26,751 nt of DNA, from positions 1 to 26,751 of the forward strand of contig CABJAE010000010.1 of assembly GCA_902363535.1 (NCBI GenBank). Direction: 5' to 3'. How positions within the stretch are numbered: the first letter of the stretch is position 1; the number at the start of each line of letters is the position of its first letter. Positions 7,597-14,966 of this stretch are shown piece by piece. The position numbers were made by a program, and so were the translations under genes. This DNA is from Peptoniphilaceae bacterium (lineage in GTDB: Bacteria; Bacillota; Clostridia; Tissierellales; Peptoniphilaceae). Under the pieces are notes generated by a model, which ran no database searches, had not been told where the DNA came from, and saw only the letters and a list, made by a program, of their open reading frames with translations.

Positions 7597-7920
7597 ATGA
7601 AACTTATATTCGCTATTGTGCAGGATCAGGACGCACCGGGTTTAATCGACGCATTGACCGAAAAGCGCTTCCGCGTAACGAAATTATCTTCTTCCGGAGG
7701 CTTCTTAAAAGCGGGCAACACCACCCTTTTAATGGGCGTGGAAGAAAAAGACATGGACGAGCTCTTCGACATTATGGAAGCCAACTGCTCTGTGCGGGAA
7801 GAGCCCACATCCATGGTCTCCATGTCCCCCGGGGAATCCTTTATGCCCTATCCCTTAAACGTGCGCGTCGGGGGCGCCACGATCTTTATTCTCGACGTAG
7901 CCGAATACAATCGGTATTAA
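7597..7920 (+). CDS. darA: Cyclic-di-AMP receptor, DarA/PstA (YaaQ, DUF970)
   Basis: This 107-residue PII-like protein has the family marks RVTKLSSSGGFLKAGNTTLLMGV near the N-terminal third and the C-terminal block MPYPLNVRVGGATIFILDV. In Bacillus, Listeria and Staphylococcus the trimer binds c-di-AMP between subunits; its output is still poorly defined. The start ATG 7597 lies one base after the tmk stop, with AAAGGAG inside the end of tmk, which implies translational coupling. A longer frame from 7540 is rejected because it lies inside tmk and would include that ribosome site. Confidence 0.93.
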   Translation: MKLIFAIVQDQDAPGLIDALTEKRFRVTKLSSSGGFLKAGNTTLLMGVEEKDMDELFDIMEANCSVREEPTSMVSMSPGESFMPYPLNVRVGGATIFILDVAEYNRY

Positions 7921-7932
7921 GGGGGCCGCATC

Positions 7933-8208
7933 ATGGATAAAATGGTGTTTGCGATTATCGCCGATCGCTTCGTCGGCGACGTCATCGACGAATTGCTGGA
8001 GGCGGAAATTTCCGTCACGGAAATGGCCTCCACCGGCGGCTTCCTGAAAGAGGGAAACACGACGGTGGTCGTCGGCGTCACCAACAGCCAGTACGAAAAA
8101 TTAAAAGAAATATTTGAACGCATCGTCGGCAAAAAAAGCGGGCGAGACGAAACCCACGCCGGGGCCCACGTCTTCGCCATCGACCTGATTAAGGGCATTC
8201 ACATTTGA
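7933..8208 (+). CDS. Second, shortened DarA/DUF970-like protein
   Basis: This 91-residue paralog of the gene just before it keeps the core SVTEMASTGGFLKEGNTTVVVGV. Between the second helix and the last strand it lacks the PYPxxVxVGGAT block: residues run GKKSGRDETHAGAHVFAIDLI. In PstA structures the equivalent segment belongs to the larger loops around the ligand, so binding may differ or be lost; this is an inference. GGGGG precedes the ATG at a short distance. In Bacillus subtilis the same place holds the unrelated yaaR, so the tandem pair is a departure from that layout. Confidence 0.85.
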   Translation: MDKMVFAIIADRFVGDVIDELLEAEISVTEMASTGGFLKEGNTTVVVGVTNSQYEKLKEIFERIVGKKSGRDETHAGAHVFAIDLIKGIHI

Positions 8209-9044
8209 CGGCCGATCTCTTACACTCCGGCCTTCACGCCTATATCTTAAAGGGGAGAGGCGAGGCGGCCCTGGAGGCGGCCAGGCATTTGGCCATGGGC
8301 TATCTGTGCGCGAGTGATGCGGCGCCTTGCGGCAGCTGCCCCTCCTGCAAGCTCTTTCTTTCGGGAGAAGGTCGGGGAGAAAATCATCCGGACTACGTGG
8401 AAATCGCCCCGTCCAAAAAGACGTCCAAGGCGTCCATAAAAAAGGAGCGCATCGAAGAGGTGCTGAAGGCGGCGGCCATGACAGACTACGCCGGCGGAGG
8501 CAAGGTCTTCGTCTTCCTGGACTTCGACACCACCACCGTAGAGGGGCAAAACGCCCTTTTAAAAGTGCTGGAAGAGCCGCCGGAGAAGACCCGTTTTCTC
8601 CTCTTAAGCGAATCGCCGGAGAAGATTCTTCCCACGGTGCGCTCCCGGGCGGGCTTTTTGGATTTAAAGAGCGAGGAGGCCCTCTACGATCCCGAGCGGC
8701 GCCACAAAAGCTATCGCCTCGTGGAAAAAGTATTGTCCCGGCCCGAGGAAGTGTTTTTGGCGCGGGGTTTTTTCGAAGAAGAAAAGGACCATCTGCCCGA
8801 GATCTTCGATCACTTTCTCGCCTACTTTCGGGACATGGCCGTTTATTACGAAACCGGCGACGAAAATGCAATTATAAACAAAGATTACCGCGTGCCCATC
8901 GCCTGCCAGTCGCAGATCGTGGGGATGCGGGTCTACGACATAATCGATGCTCTCTACCGGGCGCGGCGCTACGTGGAGATGAATGTAAACAAAAGCTTTG
9001 CCTTTGAGTGGCTGCTTTTAACGATGGGAGGCCAGTGGATTTGA
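8205..9044 (+). CDS. holB: DNA polymerase III, delta' subunit
   Basis: This 279-residue clamp-loader subunit carries the zinc cysteines C35, C42, C45 and C48 (PCGSCPSCKLF) and the motif VEGQNALLKVLEEPPEKTRFLLL followed by ILPTVRSRAGF. The Walker A lysine is missing (KGRGEAALEAA), as expected of a subunit that need not hydrolyse ATP. The usual SRC motif reads SRA here. The start is TTG at 8205, whose bases overlap the TGA of the previous gene, with AAGGG nine bases upstream. Delta' works with DnaX and delta to load the beta clamp at the replication fork. Confidence 0.9.
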   Translation: MTADLLHSGLHAYILKGRGEAALEAARHLAMGYLCASDAAPCGSCPSCKLFLSGEGRGENHPDYVEIAPSKKTSKASIKKERIEEVLKAAAMTDYAGGGKVFVFLDFDTTTVEGQNALLKVLEEPPEKTRFLLLSESPEKILPTVRSRAGFLDLKSEEALYDPERRHKSYRLVEKVLSRPEEVFLARGFFEEEKDHLPEIFDHFLAYFRDMAVYYETGDENAIINKDYRVPIACQSQIVGMRVYDIIDALYRARRYVEMNVNKSFAFEWLLLTMGGQWI

Positions 9045-9907
9045 CAGAGACGAGAGATGTAGTCGGCGTGCGATTTAAGCGCCGCGGAAAAATTTATTAC
9101 TTCGATCCGAAAGACGCCGAGCCTGCCTTAGACGGCGGCGTCATCGTGGAGACCTCCAGGGGCGTGGAATACGGCTACGTGGCCATGGAGCGCAAGGCCA
9201 TCGAGGCCGAAGATGTCGTGGGCGAGCTGAAGCCCATTGTTCGCATAGCCACGGAAGACGACGACAGGCGCCACCTGTCCAATCGCAATCTGGCCCGGGA
9301 GGCCATGGTGGTCTGCGAGGAAAAAATAAAAGAACACGGCTTGAAAATGCGCCTGATCAGCGCGGAATACACCTTCGACAATTCCAAGCTCCTCTTTTAC
9401 TTCACCGCCGACGGTCGGGTGGATTTCCGCCGCCTGGTTCGCGATTTAGCGGCGATTTTCCGCACCCGCATCGAGCTCAGACAAATCGGCGTTCGCGACG
9501 AAGCCAAGCTTTTAGGCGGCATCGGCATTTGCGGCCGGGAATGCTGCTGCGCATCCTTTCTCGGGGATTTTTCCCCCGTATCCATTAACATGGCCAAGGA
9601 TCAGGGCCTTTCCCTAAATCCCGACGCCATCAGCGGCGTCTGCGGCAGACTCTTGTGCTGCCTCAGGTACGAACAGCCGGGCTACGAGACCAATTTAAAA
9701 ATCATGCCCCGCGTGGGACGTGTGGTCTACACCGCCGAAGGAAAGGGCGTAGTGGTTTCCACCAACACCTTGCAGGCCTTGGTGAAGGTAAAAATCGAAA
9801 CCGACGACGGCGTGGAATTTGTCGTGGTCTCCGCCGAAGATCTGGCGAGAAAGCCCTGCCGGGGAAAGGGGTGTGCCCATGAAGGGGATATGGAAGAAGC
9901 TGAATAG
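9041..9907 (+). CDS. ricT: RicT (YaaT), PSP1-domain regulator of RNA maturation
   Basis: This 288-residue protein has a PSP1 domain. Its conserved cysteine clusters are GICGRECCC (residues 162-170) and VCGRLLCC (about 200-207), the residues linked to iron-sulfur clusters in the RicA-RicF-RicT complex that helps RNase Y in Bacillus. The C-terminus adds CRGKGC. The start is TTG 9041 in TTGA, overlapping the holB stop, with GGGAGG nine bases upstream; a GTG at 9008 would run through that ribosome site. Linkage to tmk, darA and holB is conserved in Firmicutes. Confidence 0.93.
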   Translation: MTETRDVVGVRFKRRGKIYYFDPKDAEPALDGGVIVETSRGVEYGYVAMERKAIEAEDVVGELKPIVRIATEDDDRRHLSNRNLAREAMVVCEEKIKEHGLKMRLISAEYTFDNSKLLFYFTADGRVDFRRLVRDLAAIFRTRIELRQIGVRDEAKLLGGIGICGRECCCASFLGDFSPVSINMAKDQGLSLNPDAISGVCGRLLCCLRYEQPGYETNLKIMPRVGRVVYTAEGKGVVVSTNTLQALVKVKIETDDGVEFVVVSAEDLARKPCRGKGCAHEGDMEEAE

Positions 9908-11825
9908 AGGCAAATTCAACGGCGGGCGATTGGCGTGGCTCGCAGGCTTCTTGGCGCTCTTTTTCCTCGACGAATTCCCCGGTTTCTACTTTCAGACGAA
10001 GATTCCCCACGCCGCGGCCGACGTGGCCCTGTGGGGGATCTATTTTTGTGCCCTTCTCGGGATCCTCGCCCTCATAAGAAAATTCGCCTCGGCCATCCTT
10101 ACTCCGGCGGCGACGGAGCTCATCCTTCTCGGGCTCCTGGCCTATCAGGTGACGGATGTACTCCGCACCACTTCCTTTTTGGGCCCCTCCTCCGATACCT
10201 ACATCTACGGTGCCACCGCCGCCGTGGTGGCGATCATTTGGCTATTCGCCCTGGGCATGGGGGCGCGGAAGCTCTATCCCATGGCAGCCCTTCTCGGCGG
10301 CCTCCTTATGGCGGGGCTCATCTTTGTCTGCGCATGGCCCGGCCCGAAGACCCGCCCGGACGTGGCCCGTGCAGAGAAGACGATTCCCGCCGCCTATAAG
10401 GTAGAAAAAATTACTTACGGCCCGAAAAGCGCCTACGACTACGGGGAGGAAAATTACGCCTCCTACCTGCGCCTGCCCAAGGGCCAGGACCGCTGGCGGA
10501 AACTGTTTTTCGGCTACACGCCGGCCCACGTGCCCTACGAAGGGGATCTGTACCTGCCCGTGGGCGCAAAAAATGCCCCTCTCCTCGTCTTCGTTCACGG
10601 CAATCACAACATGATCGAAGACAACAAAGGGGGCTACGAGTATTTGGGCCGCTACTTGGCGGCGCGGGGCGTGGCCTTTCAATCCGTGGAGCAATCCCAT
10701 TTTAACGCCTACTTCGGCAAGGGCCTTTCCGGCGAAAACGACGCCCGGGCCCTGAGCCTCTTGGATCACGCCGACAAAATTCTGAACGATCCCCGCTTCA
10801 AGGACCGCATCGATCGAGACCGCGTCTTTCTCGGCGGCCACAGCCGCGGCGGCGAGGCGGCGGCCGTGGCGGCATCCTTCGCCGAATTGCCCTACAATCC
10901 CGACACCGGCCGAGCCACGAAAGACATCAAGGTGGCCGGCGTCCTGGCCGTGGCCCCCACCGACGGCCAGTACAAGCCCGGGGACCGGCCCGTGGATTTA
11001 AATGTGCCCTACTTCCTCGTCACCGGAGCCTGGGATCAAGACGTGTCCTCCCTGGAAGGCATGGATCAATACCTCCGCGCCGGCGCCTGGCGGGGCCAGC
11101 TCTTTGTGGACTACGCCAATCACAGCCAATTTAATTCCAACTGGGGCCGCCTGGATCGAGAGGGCCTCGCCGCCCTGGCCCTGGCCACGGGAAACATTTT
11201 GGACAAAGCCGATCAAGAGCGCTTCCTTGAAGTGGCGGCCTACGCCTTTATCGAAGACCGGGAAGTATTGAATGACATGAAAGCCTACCTGCCTCAATCG
11301 GGCTTTGCCCTCGCCACCCAGCCGAAGAGCCGCGTCCTCGCCGATTTCGAAGAAGACGCGGACCTTACCACCGCCTCAGGCGCCGAGCCGGATATAAAAG
11401 GCGCCACCACCTATCAGGAAGGCGCCTTCATTCCCTCCGATCGCGGCGGCACCAATCACGTGGCCCGACTCATCGGCACCTACGCCCTGAACGTAGACGG
11501 GGGAGGGGAGGGGGCCTTCGCACTGGACGTGGCGGCAAAAAGCGGCCGCGCCGATATTAAAATCACCTTGATCGACGCCGCCGGCGAAGCCGTACACATT
11601 ACTCCGAAAAAAGACGCGCTCCACGCCGCCCACGAAACCGGCCTTTTAAAATGGCAGTACGCGGCGAAAAAGTGGGAATACAAGCGGGCACTGGAGACGG
11701 TGCGCTTCACGAAAAGCGCCATGGCGAAAGAAAACCCCGCCTTTCATCTCAAGGACCTGAGCCGCGTGGAAATCACCGTGGGGGGCCTTACGGAAATCGA
11801 CAATATTCGTATCGAAAGCGATTAA
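9879..11825 (+). CDS. Membrane-anchored alpha/beta hydrolase
   Basis: This 648-residue protein has about five hydrophobic segments in its first 160 residues, then an alpha/beta hydrolase domain. The motif FVHGNHN looks like the oxyanion-hole strand. The nucleophile elbow is GHSRGG with Ser322. Candidate triad partners are Asp in VTGAWDQD and His in DYANHSQF. After about residue 480 comes a beta-rich tail of unknown type (LADFEEDADL...INDIRIES-like strands) ending near IDNIRIESD. Substrate is unknown; an extracellular or membrane-face esterase, lipase or deacylase is possible. ATG 9879 overlaps ricT by 29 bases and has GGAAAGGGG just upstream, so it is probably co-translated. It sits where yabA-type genes are found in Bacillus. 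Confidence 0.8.
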   Translation: MKGIWKKLNRGKFNGGRLAWLAGFLALFFLDEFPGFYFQTKIPHAAADVALWGIYFCALLGILALIRKFASAILTPAATELILLGLLAYQVTDVLRTTSFLGPSSDTYIYGATAAVVAIIWLFALGMGARKLYPMAALLGGLLMAGLIFVCAWPGPKTRPDVARAEKTIPAAYKVEKITYGPKSAYDYGEENYASYLRLPKGQDRWRKLFFGYTPAHVPYEGDLYLPVGAKNAPLLVFVHGNHNMIEDNKGGYEYLGRYLAARGVAFQSVEQSHFNAYFGKGLSGENDARALSLLDHADKILNDPRFKDRIDRDRVFLGGHSRGGEAAAVAASFAELPYNPDTGRATKDIKVAGVLAVAPTDGQYKPGDRPVDLNVPYFLVTGAWDQDVSSLEGMDQYLRAGAWRGQLFVDYANHSQFNSNWGRLDREGLAALALATGNILDKADQERFLEVAAYAFIEDREVLNDMKAYLPQSGFALATQPKSRVLADFEEDADLTTASGAEPDIKGATTYQEGAFIPSDRGGTNHVARLIGTYALNVDGGGEGAFALDVAAKSGRADIKITLIDAAGEAVHITPKKDALHAAHETGLLKWQYAAKKWEYKRALETVRFTKSAMAKENPAFHLKDLSRVEITVGGLTEIDNIRIESD

Positions 11826-11878
11826 AACCGAATCCCTCGGGTATAAGTAATGCGAACAGAGTTCGGGGGGTTACGTTC

Positions 11879-12142
11879 ATGCACGATACACTTTTAATAA
11901 AAACAATCAACAGAGATCAAGCCGGTTTGCGGAACGTCTTTTTCCAAATCGGCGATATGGATGCGCACATCGGCGAGCTCATGGACCTATTAAACAAGCC
12001 CGACAGCCCCTATGCCGGGCGTTGTCTGTTTCGCTACAACGGCATTCGTCTCAAGTTGGAAGTCGATGAAATCCCCACTGTCCTGGCACTCCTCGTAAAG
12101 AAAGGCGTGCCGGTGTATGGCGTTTATGAACCGTACTTTTAG
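11879..12142 (+). CDS. Small protein of unknown function
   Basis: This 87-residue ORF has GC-rich codon use like its neighbours and a GGGGGG ribosome site a few bases before ATG 11879. It reads as alternating strands and helices (LLIKTI; GLRNVFFQIGDMDAHIGELMDLLN; RCLFRYNGIRLKLEVD; IPTVLALLVKKGVPVYGVYEPYF), compatible with a small ACT- or ferredoxin-like fold, but I do not recognise a family. It lies between the hydrolase and ferritin genes, 22 bases before the latter, so it may share a transcript with ferritin. A 5-bp hairpin (CGAAC/GTTCG, 11853-11865) lies in its leader. Confidence 0.6.
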   Translation: MHDTLLIKTINRDQAGLRNVFFQIGDMDAHIGELMDLLNKPDSPYAGRCLFRYNGIRLKLEVDEIPTVLALLVKKGVPVYGVYEPYF

Positions 12143-12164
12143 GAGTAAGACTAGGAGGAATACT

Positions 12165-12647
12165 ATGTCCAATGAATTAAGCAAAAAACTGAACGAACAA
12201 CTTAACTTTGAAATCGAATCGGCCTACATTTACATGGCCATGGCCAACTACATGGACACCCAAGGCATGTCCGGTTTCGACCACTTCTTCGTCCATCAAG
12301 CCAAGGAAGAAATGGAACACGCCAAAGAATTCTACGATTTCCTTCAAGAAATGGACTGGGCTCCGGAATACGAAGCCATCGCCAAACCGCCGAAGGAATT
12401 CGGTAACTTCACCGACACCTTCCGTGCCGCTTACGAACACGAACAAGAAGTTACGAGTCGCATCAAGGCCATCTACAAAGAAGCCATCGAAGCGGGCTGC
12501 TTAGATACCCAAGAATTCCTGAACAAGTTCATCGAAGAACAACGGGAAGAAGAAGACACCTTCCGCTCCATCGTCGAACGTCTGGAACGCATCAACGAAT
12601 CCTGGAACGGCCTCTACATCTTCGACCACGAATTGGCTCAAAGATAA
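12165..12647 (+). CDS. Non-haem ferritin
   Basis: This 160-residue four-helix protein starts MSNELSKKLNEQLNFEIESAYIY and keeps the ferroxidase motif KEEMEHAKEF and the downstream EEQREEEDTF, all typical of bacterial FtnA-type ferritin. It stores iron and detoxifies ferrous iron plus peroxide in the cytoplasm. AGGAGG stands 5 bases before ATG 12165. A strong terminator follows 12 bases after the stop. Confidence 0.95.
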   Translation: MSNELSKKLNEQLNFEIESAYIYMAMANYMDTQGMSGFDHFFVHQAKEEMEHAKEFYDFLQEMDWAPEYEAIAKPPKEFGNFTDTFRAAYEHEQEVTSRIKAIYKEAIEAGCLDTQEFLNKFIEEQREEEDTFRSIVERLERINESWNGLYIFDHELAQR

Positions 12648-12659
12648 GCATAAAAATGT

Positions 12660-12688
12660 CCCTCACCAAGCGGTGGGGGATTTTTTAT
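12660..12688 (+). terminator. Intrinsic terminator of ferritin
   Basis: A 9-bp stem, TCCCTCACC with GGTGGGGGA (one T-G pair, loop AAGC), is followed by TTTTTT. On the other strand the same stem is followed by CATTTTTA, so weak bidirectional action is possible for the convergent XRE gene. Confidence 0.88.
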
Positions 12689-12722
12689 TGGGAAAATTTA
12701 CGGGCTGAAGTAGGGAAGCCGG

Positions 12723-13682
12723 CTAGTCTTCGTCGAAGGCCCGAATGGACTCGGCGATGCTGCGGCAGATGACGTTGACCAGCGCCGCCCCGGGCCAAAG
12801 AATCCACGTCCACTGCCACTTGTTCGTGTAAAAGGACAGGGCCAAAAAGATCAAGAGCATCGAAAGGTAGTAGGCCCGTTGAATAGGCGCTGTGCGGCGA
12901 CGGGCGATTTTTTTGCGGCGGGTATAATCCCCCTGTTCCAAAATCTTATCGAAGCCCGCCTCGATGACCGAAGTGCGCACGATGAAAAAGACGCCGGCCG
13001 CCACGATACATAATGTGGTCGCAAAGCCCGTGGTGGTAAAGGCATCGCCTCTTCCCGCCGCCGAGGAAAAGAGCATGGGCGCGGCGGAGAGAATACACAG
13101 AATAATCCCGGCGCTCAAGCGGCGGCTGTGAAGAGGAGCGTAGTTCTCCTTGCGTTTTTTTACGACACCGTCCACGCCGTAGGCCGTATCCACGGGTTCG
13201 TCGAAGGCCTCGAAATCGTCGGGCATTTTCGGGCCGAAGACCAGAAGAAAGACGCCCACGGCCACCACGGCAAGGGTGGCAATGATGCCCAAGGTGTAGG
13301 CGGCGTCGGTATCGGCAATGCCGGCCAGGATAGGCGGAATGGCGGAGAGAATAAACAGGCTCACGGCCAGGGCCACCTTCGGCGCGCGGTCGGCGAGGTA
13401 ATTCATGTAGGCATCGGCATCTTCCAATGCAACGGACGAGAGGGCTTCTTCCGCCGGCTGATCCGCCCCATCCTCGGAGGGATCCATGGAATCCAAGAGC
13501 AAAAAGTCCGTGGACACGTGAAAGTACTTGCTGATTTCGATGATCTTCGCCATTTCGGGCATGGCACCGGCTGCTTCCCACTTCGAAACGGATTGGCGGG
13601 ACACGCCCAAGGCCTCGGCCAAGGCTTCCTGGGTGAGGCCGGATTTTTTCCTTAGGTAGACGAGCTTTTCAGAAAATAACAT
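12723..13682 (-). CDS. XRE-family membrane-bound transcriptional regulator
   Basis: This 319-residue protein has an N-terminal helix-turn-helix (residues about 4-58: LRKKSGLTQEALAEALGVSRQSVSKWE), an acidic linker, and about six hydrophobic segments (for example VALAVSLFILSAIPPILAGI and LGIIATLAVVAVGVFLLVF). This layout of HTH plus membrane domain is common in Firmicutes; the sensed signal is unknown. The start is 13682, with AAGGAG 8 bases before the ATG. A longer frame to 13778 is rejected because it would run through the likely promoter. The regulon is not evident; self-control is suggested by the palindrome upstream. Confidence 0.85.
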   Translation of the reverse strand: MLFSEKLVYLRKKSGLTQEALAEALGVSRQSVSKWEAAGAMPEMAKIIEISKYFHVSTDFLLLDSMDPSEDGADQPAEEALSSVALEDADAYMNYLADRAPKVALAVSLFILSAIPPILAGIADTDAAYTLGIIATLAVVAVGVFLLVFGPKMPDDFEAFDEPVDTAYGVDGVVKKRKENYAPLHSRRLSAGIILCILSAAPMLFSSAAGRGDAFTTTGFATTLCIVAAGVFFIVRTSVIEAGFDKILEQGDYTRRKKIARRRTAPIQRAYYLSMLLIFLALSFYTNKWQWTWILWPGAALVNVICRSIAESIRAFDED

Positions 13683-13741
13683 GAGACACTCCTTGTAAAC
13701 ATAGTCGGTTCGCTTTCTGAAAAAAGAATACGCCATGAGCC

Positions 13742-13789
13742 GGTTGCATGCCATACACAGGCCTTGGAATTTTCGCAACCACAGGTTGC
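13742..13789 (-). promoter_or_regulatory. Promoter and possible operator of the XRE regulator
   Basis: On the minus strand TTGCGA (13773-13778) and TATGGC (13750-13755) are 17 bases apart. The -35 overlaps the perfect palindrome GCAACC-ACA-GGTTGC (13775-13789), and another GGTTGC half site (13742-13747) lies next to the -10 on the start side. The arrangement suits repression by a dimeric HTH protein, most simply the gene's own product. The rest of the 130-base gap to the next gene shows nothing further. Confidence 0.45.
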
Positions 13790-13814
13790 AATGGCGAAAT
13801 CAAGCCGTTTTCGG

Positions 13815-14900
13815 CTAAGACGTTTTAAAGAAATCGTCGATGGCCTTCACCAGAGCCTCGTTGGATTCCGGATCCAAGAGGCAGAAGCGGAAGAAACGCT
13901 CGTCTAAATTCTTAAAATTCGAGCAGTCCCGGATCACCATTTTCTGCGCGAGAAGGGCTTCGCGAAGATCCGCCGCCCCATGACGTCGATCTATTATTTT
14001 CACCAAGACGAAATTTCCGTAGGAGGGAAACACCTTCAGGGCGTCGTTGGCCTCCAAAGCGGCGATGACCTTGGCCTTCTCCCGCTGAATCAGGCGAAAG
14101 CTTTCCTCGCGAAAAGCCGCATCCTGAAACATGACCCGCCCCATGACATCGGCCATGGCGTTGATCCCCCACATGGAAAGATCCGCGGCAAGGGCCGCAT
14201 GAAGGGCCTCATCCCCGGTCACGGCGTAGCCCAGGCGAATCCCCGGCGTGGCGAAAAATTTGCTCGTGCCGCGAATCACGATGAGTTTTTCGCGGCTTTT
14301 TACCAAAGATACGGCGGAGTAAATGGCGGGATCCGTAAATTCGATGTAGGTTTCATCCACCAACACGTGGGCGGAGGTCTCGTCTAAAATCCGCGCCACG
14401 TCCGCCCGGGTTAAAATGGAGCCCGTGGGATTGTTGGGATTGGTGAGCACGTAAAGATCCACGGCCTCCTCGTTGATCCGCGCGATGATTTCGTCCACGT
14501 CGATGGAGAAATTTTTGTGGTAGTCCAGGCGGTATTCAAAAATCTCCGCCCCGACCTTTTCCAGCTCCCGGGCGTACTCGCTGTAACAGGGGCTGTTGAT
14601 CAAGGCCCGGGCGGGCTTCAGAAAGGCGATGGCCTCCTGAATCAGTTGCGACGTGCCGCTTCCCAAGAGCACGGCCGCCTGATCCACCTTCAGGTAATCA
14701 CCAATGGCCGCCTTCAATTTCCGGTACTCCGGATCCGGGTAGTGACACAGAGCCCGAATGTTTTTCGCCGCCGCCTCCATGGCTTTCGGCGAAGGGCCCA
14801 GGGGATTGATGTTCGACGAAAAATCCCGTATGTCTTCCGGGCGGTAGTGGTATTTTGTTTCCAAGGCGTAGAGATCGGCGCCGTGGCGATTCTTTTTCAT
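13815..14900 (-). CDS. PLP-dependent aminotransferase, CobD/HisC-like
   Basis: This 361-residue fold-type I enzyme has RHGADLYAL near the start and DFSSNINPLGPSP (26-38), which resembles threonine-phosphate decarboxylase CobD more than HisC. Later motifs are VLTNPNNPTG (151-160), VDETYIEF (about 181-188) and the PLP lysine Lys214 in RGTSKFFATPGIRLGY. CobD makes aminopropanol phosphate for cobalamin; HisC acts in histidine synthesis. No cobalamin or histidine genes are nearby, so the substrate is open. ATG 14900 is preceded by AAAGGA; the longer frame to 14993 crosses the divergent promoters and is rejected. Confidence 0.82.
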   Translation of the reverse strand: MKKNRHGADLYALETKYHYRPEDIRDFSSNINPLGPSPKAMEAAAKNIRALCHYPDPEYRKLKAAIGDYLKVDQAAVLLGSGTSQLIQEAIAFLKPARALINSPCYSEYARELEKVGAEIFEYRLDYHKNFSIDVDEIIARINEEAVDLYVLTNPNNPTGSILTRADVARILDETSAHVLVDETYIEFTDPAIYSAVSLVKSREKLIVIRGTSKFFATPGIRLGYAVTGDEALHAALAADLSMWGINAMADVMGRVMFQDAAFREESFRLIQREKAKVIAALEANDALKVFPSYGNFVLVKIIDRRHGAADLREALLAQKMVIRDCSNFKNLDERFFRFCLLDPESNEALVKAIDDFFKTS

Positions 14901-14921
14901 AGGATCCTTCCTTTCGGACCT

Positions 14922-14950
14922 ATGATATAATGACAAAAACAAAAAGACAA
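14922..14950 (-). promoter_or_regulatory. Promoter of the CobD/HisC-like gene
   Basis: On the minus strand TTGTCT (14945-14950), 17 bases, then TATCAT (14922-14927). It overlaps the -10 of the opposite promoter, so the two divergent genes probably compete for polymerase. Confidence 0.5.
14923..14931 (+). promoter_or_regulatory. Extended -10 promoter of the threonine-aldolase-like gene
   Basis: TGA-TATAAT with no clear -35. The ATG at 14967 lies about 35 bases downstream, with AAAGGGG in the leader. Confidence 0.55.
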
Positions 14951-14966
14951 TGAAAAAGGGGTGCCT

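Noticed and set aside
8101..8871. 256-codon minus-strand frame opposite holB
   Set aside because: Arg/Pro/Ser-rich shadow of holB with no ribosome site and no recognisable domain.
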